Below, one piece after another: positions 53,628 to 61,149 of a stretch of 64,000 bases of DNA. The notes under the pieces are model-generated. The model had not been told where the DNA came from, did not search any database, and worked only from the letters and a program-made list of their open reading frames with translations. A program made the position numbers and the translations under genes. Numbering within the stretch: position 1 is the first letter of the stretch; each line of letters opens with the position of its first letter. Location: assembly GCF_026241335.1 (NCBI RefSeq), contig NZ_JAPHAV010000011.1:1-64000 (forward strand), given 5' to 3'. This DNA is from Ochrobactrum chromiisoli. GTDB lineage: Bacteria; Pseudomonadota; Alphaproteobacteria; Rhizobiales; Rhizobiaceae.

Positions 53628-55321
53628 GTGATTTCGTTCCGCGCATATTCGATGGGTTGACGGCGCTAACCCGCGAACTCCTCGATAATGCCACGCAGCA
53701 GAACTGGCTGCAGATCGAAAATCCCGATAATGGGCGCGAGCCGCCGGAGGCACGTCCGAGAACAGACCGGCCATCGCCCCACAATACGCAACCGCAAACG
53801 GGTGGCGCTTCGAACCGGCCGTCCGCCTCGCCCTCCGGGTCGCATAGTGACAAGGCATCCGTGCTGACGGATAGAGGTGGGGCAGGTGCCTTGCGCCAGA
53901 CAGGCAATGTTGCGGTCTCGGTTCAACCCTATCCCGTATCTGCGTCGCCGGTTGCCGATGCGCTCAGGGAAACCCGGAAATCGGAGCAGCCTCGTAACGC
54001 TCAGTCTCCGTTAAATGCGCCCGCAAATCGCCCGACGCAACCCATGGAAGGATACGGCAAAACGGCTCCGGTGGCAGCGAAGACCATCGCTTTGGCACCC
54101 TCCAATGCACGAGAGCCATTGGCGAAGACGCAAGTGCCGCCTGCACAGAATGCCGCTATCGATGCGGCCCAGCCGTCCGGGGCGAGACTTGCCGGAAGCG
54201 ATCCGACGATAACGCGGATCGAGCGTATTATGGTCTCGGCGGGGTCGCAGATGGCGTCGCAGGAATTGCATGCCGCCGTCCGTGCGCTTTCTGCCAGCGA
54301 GGTGTCTGCGTTTCTCGACCGGTCCAGCGCACTGATTGCCACGGTTTTCGAAAAGGCCTGCGCCGATCCGTCAATGGCCAAGACGGAGGACAAGCAGCGC
54401 GCCGTGCGCACCGCACTTGCGCTTGCGCATCTTGCCGCTGCCATCGACAAGGACCCGCGTAGTCCTTCAACAATGCGTCTCATGCAGGACATCAGTGCGG
54501 TCGTTCTCAACTCTGCGACGGCAAACGACAATACGGTCTTTACCGGGCTCGCGCAGGCAATCGGCGTTGGAGCGGGTATCAAACTGGCATTGATGGTCGC
54601 CGCAGCACTGGCGCATGAGGAAGAAGACCGGCGTTCCCGCGCGCCATCGTTGCGCGCTCTGATGGTTGCCGGATTCATGAGGCTTGGAGAACGCATCGAT
54701 GGCGCGCATCGCGATGTATTGCAATCTCTCGGGCCTTTGCTGATGGATTGGGCGACGTGGCGAACCGGACCGGCGGACGCAGCGCTGCTTGGGCTTGCCG
54801 ATTTTGTCGGGTCGCAGCCTGTCCTGCTTGAAAACCTCGCACCGCGGCTTGACCGGATCGAGCAAGTTGGTGTGGAGGCGTTCAGGGCGCTGCGCGATCT
54901 GATGTCTCCGTCGCTCGATAACGAACTGCGTCGTGTGCAGCAGCGTTTTATTGCCAGTGACAGCGTTTTCGGTTGCATCGCCGGTAGCCGTGCAGCAATG
55001 CGCGAGATCAAACAAATGGCCGCACAGCGTAGTTCGGTTGAAAACGGCAATGTCGAGCTTGAAGCAATAAAGCTTGTCCTCACCGAAATCGGTTTCGATG
55101 CGCCGCGTGCGGCCTTTCTCGCTGAACGCAGTCGAATCGATCAGGGGGGAATGCTTGGCCACAACTGGACATTACTTGAAAGCTTTGCCCACATGGAGGC
55201 GCAGGGACGAGTGTTTCAACGGCTGCTGGCTTTTCTAAACGGACAATATATCGTTGAACAAATACCAACTATCATTGGATTTGATGATTTGAATAAGCAA
55301 CCAAATTTAACGGAAGTTTAG
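53624..55321 (+). CDS. 565-residue type III locus protein of unknown function
   Basis: Coupled to sctT by an ATGA overlap and last in the operon. Residues ~30-200 are proline-, serine- and asparagine-rich, so probably disordered; residues ~200-545 are helical (ASQELHAAVRALSASEVSAF, LRRVQQRFIASDSVFGCIAG). No signal or clear membrane helix. The long disordered part could fit a needle-length regulator (SctP), and the helical part a gatekeeper (SctW); neither family signature was seen, and neither gene is found elsewhere in the window. Confidence 0.6.
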   Translation: MSDFVPRIFDGLTALTRELLDNATQQNWLQIENPDNGREPPEARPRTDRPSPHNTQPQTGGASNRPSASPSGSHSDKASVLTDRGGAGALRQTGNVAVSVQPYPVSASPVADALRETRKSEQPRNAQSPLNAPANRPTQPMEGYGKTAPVAAKTIALAPSNAREPLAKTQVPPAQNAAIDAAQPSGARLAGSDPTITRIERIMVSAGSQMASQELHAAVRALSASEVSAFLDRSSALIATVFEKACADPSMAKTEDKQRAVRTALALAHLAAAIDKDPRSPSTMRLMQDISAVVLNSATANDNTVFTGLAQAIGVGAGIKLALMVAAALAHEEEDRRSRAPSLRALMVAGFMRLGERIDGAHRDVLQSLGPLLMDWATWRTGPADAALLGLADFVGSQPVLLENLAPRLDRIEQVGVEAFRALRDLMSPSLDNELRRVQQRFIASDSVFGCIAGSRAAMREIKQMAAQRSSVENGNVELEAIKLVLTEIGFDAPRAAFLAERSRIDQGGMLGHNWTLLESFAHMEAQGRVFQRLLAFLNGQYIVEQIPTIIGFDDLNKQPNLTEV

Positions 55322-55608
55322 TTGCCTATTACAATGATAAATATATATTTAATTCAAATTTTGAATTAAATATATACATGATTTTATATCATTTAAATTA
55401 ATTTAAATTGTATAAATTTGTTATACAAAATATTCATATGTACTAACGATCTATTTGTAGCAAATCTGTATTAATATTTTCATTGAAACGTCACTTAAGT
55501 TTTTAAGAATGTATTTATATATTGCTGGTGCCGGAGACTTCTGAGGCTCTGCGGTTTAGAGCGCGCTTGCGCGATATTTTAACTTTGCTCAACAATGGAG
55601 ACACAACG
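55322..55608. promoter_or_regulatory. AT-rich regulatory gap with a 35-bp palindrome before the second needle-like gene
   Basis: 287 bp with far lower G+C than the flanking genes. At 55342-55376 lies a palindrome with 17-bp arms (TATATATTTAATTCAAA) around one base. Further down, 55481-55494 reads CATTGAAACGTCAC, loosely like the shared palindromic element. TA-step-rich DNA like this is typical of targets silenced by MucR/H-NS-type proteins in Rhizobiales; that is inference. GGAG precedes the ATG at 55609. Confidence 0.6.
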
Positions 55609-55770
55609 ATGTCGAGCGTTACTCCTGCATCCGGTGGCGGTGCTGATGCCGCGATCTCGAAGATGGAAGCTGCTTTCGATGCTGCTATCGAAAAGTCGGC
55701 CAAGATCACCGAGATCACGACTGAAAAGAAGACCGAACTCGACGCTACTAAGCAGCGTCCGCAGAACTAA
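55609..55770 (+). CDS. 53-residue needle/pilin-like type III protein (copy 2)
   Basis: MSSVTPASGGGADAAISKME... ending LDATKQRPQN; 50 of 53 residues equal copy 1 at 45124-45285, with differences only at residues 2, 3 and 7. The coding DNA has drifted silently, so both copies are kept by selection. Good ribosome site (AATGGAGAC). It leads a unit with the lytic transglycosylase. Proposed role is subunit of the needle or extracellular pilus. Confidence 0.65.
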   Translation: MSSVTPASGGGADAAISKMEAAFDAAIEKSAKITEITTEKKTELDATKQRPQN

Positions 55771-55909
55771 TTGAGTTGGCTCGGACGCTTTGTCGTCCGA
55801 GCTGCTTCCTTGCGCTCATTGGAGCCCTTTTGCTCGATATCGGCGACTTCATGGTCGTGGATCGCCGGTGCGCATTGCAGGCATTCGTATCCTTATGAAG
55901 GAGTGCGCA

Positions 55910-56725
55910 ATGAAAGTGGGATCGCAGCTTTCAGGCTGGGAAGGATTTTACGCAGACCGGGCGGAGCGGCGCGATGCCGCCACCGATCCGGCTTTGCGCG
56001 AGCATTTCGAAAATGAACTCGAGCAGGCCCGCATAACCATGCAGGCTATGGGTATTGAGGTGCCGCAGGAGAGTGCAGCGGGAAAACCCGGAACACCCGG
56101 CGATACAAAACCCTATGCCGAGACGGAACCCGGTCTGGAGCCGGGCAATGACGTGAAATTTGTCGATAAAGACGGTGCGCCGGTATCCCATGCGCCCGAC
56201 AAGACAACTCAGTCAGGTCCGTCGGGATCGCTTAGCGCCGGGCTGAATGAAAGTCTTCAGCCCTATCGCCAGGATATTCTGGACGCTTCGCAAGCAACGG
56301 GTGTACCCGCCAATCTGCTGGCCGCTGTGATCTGGGATGAATCCAAGGGTGTGGCTTCGGCGGGAACCATCAATGGCGAGAACGGGCAGACCGATACCGG
56401 TCTCATGCAGATCAATCCTGAAACCTTCGCTACCTTGAAGGCTCAACATCCCGACCTGATAACCGGCGATGCTTTCGACCCGAAGAACAACATCATGGCC
56501 GGTGCGCTCTATCTGAAAGAACAATACGACCAGTTTGGCGACTGGGACCTGGCGCTGCGCGCCTATAATTCGGGGCCACTCTCTGTCGATCCATCCGATC
56601 ACACCATATCGACGACCGGCTTCGGCACCAAGAACTACGTTGAGAAAGTCAATTTCTATGAGGACCTTCTCAATCAGGGGAGTTCCATGCCCGACGGTTA
56701 TCCGGGCGGCAATGAACTTTACTGA
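55910..56725 (+). CDS. Lytic transglycosylase (SLT domain) of the type III locus
   Basis: A 271-residue protein begun at the ATG after GAAGGAG. Residues ~1-110 are a linker without a signal peptide. The C-terminal SLT domain has the catalytic glutamate in LLAAVIWDESKG (about residue 144), then NGQTDTGLMQINPETF and LALRAYNSGP. Such enzymes open peptidoglycan for the secretion apparatus. Lack of a Sec signal suggests that it is itself exported by the type III system, as are some HrpH/HopP-like enzymes. Confidence 0.85.
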   Translation: MKVGSQLSGWEGFYADRAERRDAATDPALREHFENELEQARITMQAMGIEVPQESAAGKPGTPGDTKPYAETEPGLEPGNDVKFVDKDGAPVSHAPDKTTQSGPSGSLSAGLNESLQPYRQDILDASQATGVPANLLAAVIWDESKGVASAGTINGENGQTDTGLMQINPETFATLKAQHPDLITGDAFDPKNNIMAGALYLKEQYDQFGDWDLALRAYNSGPLSVDPSDHTISTTGFGTKNYVEKVNFYEDLLNQGSSMPDGYPGGNELY

Positions 56726-56794
56726 GCTTTCGCAAGGGGCTCAGACGCAAGCAACGCATCATCTCAGTCAACGGAAATGGAAGGAAGGGGTCCA

Positions 56795-57259
56795 ATGTCC
56801 ATCACCTTATCGCCTACAAATCTCAGTCAGGTTAACCAGAATACATCAGCGCTGAGCTTTGACGAGAAGCTCAACATCTCGAAATCGAGCCAGATCATGG
56901 TCGATTACATGAAGGAAAAGGGCAAATCCGCCATCAATGCGGATGAGCTTGCAGCACTTGCCAGCAATTCTTCCGGTGATGTGCCTGCGGAGGTTTCCGC
57001 GGCTGCCGCCTATATGCAGCGTCATCCTGATGTGTTCACGGCAATCGAAACCCATGATGTTGCCGGTGCCGACGGTCTTTCCGGTTCGTGGAATTTCGAA
57101 TGGGCGGCAGAAGGCGGTCTCGCCGGTACTTCGACCGAGGCGATTGCCAATATGGAAGAAAGCTTCAACCGCGCAATCGAGAAGTCGGCCAAGATCACCG
57201 AGCTGACCACCGAGAGCAAGACCGAGCTCGACGCTACCAAGCAGCGCGCCCAGAACTGA
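56795..57259 (+). CDS. 154-residue two-part protein: translocator-like domain plus needle-like C-terminal module
   Basis: Start ATG after AAGGAAGGGG. Residues ~20-105 (FDEKLNISKSSQIMVDYMKE, VSAAAAYMQRHPDVFTAIET, HDVAGADGLSG) resemble the repeats of HrpF/NopX-type translocators. Residues ~115-154 (MEESFNRAIEKSAKITELTT... ending LDATKQRAQN) repeat the C-terminal part of the two 53-residue proteins. A protein joining a translocator-type domain to a needle-type helix suggests a tip or needle-end component. No signal peptide. Confidence 0.6.
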   Translation: MSITLSPTNLSQVNQNTSALSFDEKLNISKSSQIMVDYMKEKGKSAINADELAALASNSSGDVPAEVSAAAAYMQRHPDVFTAIETHDVAGADGLSGSWNFEWAAEGGLAGTSTEAIANMEESFNRAIEKSAKITELTTESKTELDATKQRAQN

Positions 57260-57270
57260 TTTTTCTGGAT

Positions 57271-57296
57271 GGCTCCTGCCGTTGATGGCGGGAGCC
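57271..57296 (+). terminator. Probable terminator after the 154-residue protein gene
   Basis: GGCTCCTGCC-GTTGAT-GGCGGGAGCC forms a 10-bp stem with one G-T type mismatch, followed by CTTCG rather than a long T-run. A second small hairpin (GCCCGG...CCGGGC) is at 57301-57316. Confidence 0.5.
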
Positions 57297-57373
57297 CTTC
57301 GCCCGGTTGCCCGGGCAGCGCACCAGAACGTCATTATCCTGATTGAAATTAAAAAATTGTGACGAGATTTTCC

Positions 57374-60300
57374 ATGGCCAAGGTCAGTTCGTCAGCTTCG
57401 AGCCCGGTAGATCCGAAATCGGTTGATCCGAATAATGCCGAGGCATGGAAACAGGCTGAAAAAGACGCCAAGGATGCGGGCATTCCCTGGGAACGTCCAG
57501 CCGATGACAAGCGCTCCGCGCAGGAGATCATCGATGATACACCGCTTCTGAAAAACCTTGGCAATCAGAGCGGCGTGAAGGATTCGCTGGAGCAGCGGGT
57601 TGGTGGTGACATCGAAAAGGACGCCGATGCTGCCTATCGTGCAGCGCAGGTTCTTGAACATGTCGAAAAATATGACGCCGAGGGAAATCGTCTCGCCAGC
57701 AACGACATTAACAATGGCGAAATCAACGGCTTCACCAAGGGGAAGGAAGCCAAGCCGAATACGGAAGCAGGCCGCCTTCAGGATTTTGGCAAATATGGTT
57801 TTTCCAATCTCAAGGGTAAGTTGAACAATCTTTCTGCTGCTGATGACCCGAAAGCCCGCAAGCAGGCAGAGGATCTGGGCATTAAATGGGAGCGCCCGAA
57901 AGGCGATGATCGCTCCGCCAAGGACATTATAGATGACAATCCTCTGCTCAAGGGCCTTGGCAACCAGAGCGACGTCAAGGAGATGCTCAAGGAGCAGGTT
58001 GGCGATTTCGAAAAAGATGCCGATGCGGCCTATCGCGGGACCCAAGTTCTCGATCATATCGAGAAATTCGACAAGAACGGCGAGCGTCAGGTCGGCGGCG
58101 ATGTTGGTGATCAAAAGATCAACGGTTTCACCAACAGCAACCAGGCAAAGCCCAATACGGAAGCCGGTCGTCTTCAGGATTTTGGTAAGGATGGTTTCTC
58201 TTCATTGAAGGGCAAGCTCAACGATTATAAAGACGCCGGCAATGACAAGGAAGAGCGCAAGAAGGCCGAAGCGCTCGGTATCGAATGGGAACGTCCGAAA
58301 GACGACAAGCGCTCTGCCAAGGAAATCGTTGAAGGTGATCCGTTGTTGCAGGATCTTGGCAACCACAGCGGTGTCGGCGATATGCTGAAGGAGCGCGTCG
58401 GAGATTATACCACTGACGCGGACGCGGCCTATCGCGCTGCACAGGTTCTCAGGCACGTCGAACAGTTTGATAGTAAGGGCAAGGAAATCAAGACCGAAAC
58501 CGTAGAACTGGAAAATGGTGTTTCTATCGAGGTAAAGCCAGAGACCGTCGGTGACGGTAAGATTAATGGTTTCACATCGTCACGCGAGGCGCAGCCCGAC
58601 ACGGAAGCTGGTCGTCTTCAGGATTTAGGTAAGTACGGTTTCGACGCTCTGAAGGGGGACCTTGGTGAGGTTTCCTCCGTCAAGGGCAAGGGTGAAGATA
58701 CCAAGAGCTATAAAGATTATATAGCGGCGAACAAGGACGCAGATGAAGGCTCGAAGCAGGTTGTAAAATATGCGGGCCTCCTTGAAGAAAACTACGACCT
58801 GATCCGTCAGAAAGCCGGAGCGGGTGGCAATCTTGATGCCGATGCCTTGAAGCGCTACAAGGACACCGCCAAAGGGCTAAGCGACGAGACCAAGGAAGCG
58901 CTCGATTTCTGGTCGCAGCCCGGTGCTTTCAATATCATCGATAACGCCAAGCATTCACTGGCGCAACGGCCGGATGGTGATCTCAGCAAGGGTGATTTAC
59001 AGTCCTGGTTGAGCAAATCTGCCCCTAAGGATGCTTCTTCATTGATGACATTCCTTTCGGATGCAGCGCAACGCAGCGCGCTTTCGGATATCGACACCAG
59101 CAAGCTTGGCAAGGATGTCTTTGAAAACCCCGGAAAATACTCGAATGAGGAAAAAGCCGCCGTTCTTCAGGACTTGCAACAGGCCCAGCAATTGATGGTG
59201 GATGGCGCTTCCGCAGGCATGTGGAAGGATGATTATTCCAAGGTTTCCATCGCCAATCGTGCGCATGTCCACCCGGACAAGGAAAAGGTTTTCGATGACC
59301 TTAACAAACACATCAAGATTCTCCAGGACGACAAGGCAGTTACCAAGACCCTGAGCGAGAAGACCGCGGGCGCGCTGAAAGACCTTGTGGCGGATAACAA
59401 GGGCCTCAAGGACGCCGTTCAGAAAACCTACGATGATGACGTCAAGAGCGGGAAGGCTCTTAACAGTTCGTGGGATACCAATATGAAGGATGGCAAGGTC
59501 GGGCAGCAGGCCGTGCTTGCCGAATTCCTCGGGACGGCACAGTCCTATCAGGGTGCCCTTGATATCAAAAAACCTGAAGATATCAGGGAAGCGATCAAGA
59601 AATCCGACCATGAAGGCGACTTCAAGGACTTTTATGAAAACAAGCTCGTTTCCGGTGACCGCTTGAAGGACCTGCTGAAGGATAATTCCTTCGAGGCAGC
59701 GGCAAGCGTCTATAACATGGAAGTTGGCCTCTACAACTCGGCTCTTGATCCTGAATTTACCGGAAAACTTGACGATAAGCTGGAAGAGAATTTCTCCAAG
59801 ATCGGCAATGAGCATGTTCTCAAGGACGCATCCTTCGATGATATGAAGAAGGCTTTCGGCGTCAATGGTGGCGATGAACTCGATGAAAAGAAAGTAAAGG
59901 AGTATATCGCGGAAGTTGCCAAGGAAAATCCGGAACTTTTCGTCAATGAGAACGGAAAGGCTGCGACGCCAGACCAGATTCTTGGCGGCTTCCGGGCAAC
60001 CTGGGATGTCTATCGCCAAGGTACGAAAACGCTGGACAAAACAGGGTCACTTGCAGACCTCGATCCGAACAAGAACGCCAAAGGCGCCTATGATAGGGGC
60101 GTTCTGCACGGCGTGAGCGGTCTTTTCCTGGCGGGCATGACCATTGCCAGAGGCGTCGGAACCAATGGAAACCTGCAAAAGAAGGATTATGTGAACATAA
60201 TCGCCGGTTCTGTCCAGACGGCGACGGTGCTGACCGAAGGAGGAATGAAGGGATACACGCAATATCTGAAAGGCTTGAAGGACAAACTTGACGATGATCT

Positions 60301-60880
60301 CATGAATAGCGTGGGATCCCTGTTGGATGATGTTTCCCCTGAAAATCTTTCCGCACAGGATGCCAAGGCGACCAAGCCCGCTTTGTATGACAAGAGGGCA
60401 AGTCTTGCGAAGAAGTTCGAGGAAGGCGCCAAGGGCCTTGGCGGTGCCGCAGGGGCAGCCATGGGAGCCTATGGCATATTTGATGGTGTCCAGGCCATCA
60501 GAAATGGCGATACGGTTACCGGTGCATTGAGCATCACCTCCGGCTCGATCGGTGCAATGGCCGGTCTGGCGTCCATGGTCGAGGGTGCATGGGGGCTGGG
60601 CAATGCCTTGCTGCCGAACCTTATCAGCAAGGTGCCGAATATCGTTCCAGTCTTCGCTGGTGCTCTGGGGTGGGCTGCGGCCGGTGTCGGAGTGATCGTT
60701 TCCTTCCTGCCGAGCCTCATCGAAGAAGGCAAGCACCAGAAGCGCTCCGACGATTTCGGCCATACGCTCGGCAGCTTCCTGACAAAGTACGAAATTGATG
60801 GCGTGGAAGGCGGCAGCTACAGGGATATTCCGGATAATGAGTGGCCGGGTTACGATGATGGACCAACAATAGGTTCATGA
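57374..60880 (+). CDS. 1168-residue repeat protein with hydrophobic C-terminus, putative type III translocator
   Basis: The ATG at 57374 is preferred over a GTG 15 bp upstream. Three repeats of about 130-140 residues lie at roughly 23-155, 158-286 and 292-432; each has a WERP box, a GLGNQSGVK-type segment, DADAAYRAAQVLEHIEKFD, an acidic G-rich loop ending INGFT, and TEAGRLQDFGKYGF. A helical middle follows, then hydrophobic segments near 909-930, 1020-1082 and 1091-1116. HrpF/NopX/PopF translocators have this plan of repeats plus C-terminal membrane part. No Sec signal. Confidence 0.65.
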   Translation: MAKVSSSASSPVDPKSVDPNNAEAWKQAEKDAKDAGIPWERPADDKRSAQEIIDDTPLLKNLGNQSGVKDSLEQRVGGDIEKDADAAYRAAQVLEHVEKYDAEGNRLASNDINNGEINGFTKGKEAKPNTEAGRLQDFGKYGFSNLKGKLNNLSAADDPKARKQAEDLGIKWERPKGDDRSAKDIIDDNPLLKGLGNQSDVKEMLKEQVGDFEKDADAAYRGTQVLDHIEKFDKNGERQVGGDVGDQKINGFTNSNQAKPNTEAGRLQDFGKDGFSSLKGKLNDYKDAGNDKEERKKAEALGIEWERPKDDKRSAKEIVEGDPLLQDLGNHSGVGDMLKERVGDYTTDADAAYRAAQVLRHVEQFDSKGKEIKTETVELENGVSIEVKPETVGDGKINGFTSSREAQPDTEAGRLQDLGKYGFDALKGDLGEVSSVKGKGEDTKSYKDYIAANKDADEGSKQVVKYAGLLEENYDLIRQKAGAGGNLDADALKRYKDTAKGLSDETKEALDFWSQPGAFNIIDNAKHSLAQRPDGDLSKGDLQSWLSKSAPKDASSLMTFLSDAAQRSALSDIDTSKLGKDVFENPGKYSNEEKAAVLQDLQQAQQLMVDGASAGMWKDDYSKVSIANRAHVHPDKEKVFDDLNKHIKILQDDKAVTKTLSEKTAGALKDLVADNKGLKDAVQKTYDDDVKSGKALNSSWDTNMKDGKVGQQAVLAEFLGTAQSYQGALDIKKPEDIREAIKKSDHEGDFKDFYENKLVSGDRLKDLLKDNSFEAAASVYNMEVGLYNSALDPEFTGKLDDKLEENFSKIGNEHVLKDASFDDMKKAFGVNGGDELDEKKVKEYIAEVAKENPELFVNENGKAATPDQILGGFRATWDVYRQGTKTLDKTGSLADLDPNKNAKGAYDRGVLHGVSGLFLAGMTIARGVGTNGNLQKKDYVNIIAGSVQTATVLTEGGMKGYTQYLKGLKDKLDDDLMNSVGSLLDDVSPENLSAQDAKATKPALYDKRASLAKKFEEGAKGLGGAAGAAMGAYGIFDGVQAIRNGDTVTGALSITSGSIGAMAGLASMVEGAWGLGNALLPNLISKVPNIVPVFAGALGWAAAGVGVIVSFLPSLIEEGKHQKRSDDFGHTLGSFLTKYEIDGVEGGSYRDIPDNEWPGYDDGPTIGS

Positions 60881-61149
60881 TTTTTATGGGAATCGCTGAG
60901 TCGCTGTTCGGCTCTGTCATCAAGATGGCACCTAAGGCGCATCCGTCGATCCAGCCCGATGGGGACATCAACGATTACTGGCGCGAGCAGCGTCTTGTCG
61001 AACGGTGCCTCTTCTTGGCCGTAAGAACCTTCGCTGTACTCTGCATGAAGAATGCATACGCCGTCATGAAACTTTCATGCGATCGAAACAGATGCACTCG
61101 CTTCTGTTGATAGGAAACACCGCAGTAACAACTCAGAAAGGCCCCGGCG
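60881..61149 (+). promoter_or_regulatory. 269-bp promoter gap before the giant repeat-protein gene
   Basis: A 77-codon frame starts at 60877 within ATGA of the previous stop and ends at 61110; it has no family likeness and cysteine-rich nonsense at the end, so I do not call it a gene. The gap contains the shared element at 61063-61078. AGAAAGGCCCCGGCG serves as ribosome site for the next ATG. Confidence 0.5.
61063..61078 (+). promoter_or_regulatory. Shared T3SS palindromic element upstream of the giant repeat-protein gene
   Basis: GTCATGAAACTTTCAT, palindromic core ATGAAA-C-TTTCAT, identical to 45472-45487 except at the centre. It lies 72 bp upstream of the start codon. Confidence 0.55.

Noticed and set aside
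54001-55083. 360-codon minus-strand frame opposite the 565-residue protein
   Set aside because: Serine/arginine-rich antisense translation typical of high-G+C genes; the plus-strand frame is coupled to sctT and is the real gene.
57301-57316. Small GC-rich hairpin as an independent terminator
   Set aside because: No T-run and only 6 bp of stem; mentioned with the larger hairpin at 57271-57296 instead.
60877-61110. Possible 77-residue gene directly after the 1168-residue protein
   Set aside because: The ATGA overlap is tempting, but there is no ribosome site of note, the frame runs through the palindromic element and the end is unlike a protein domain.
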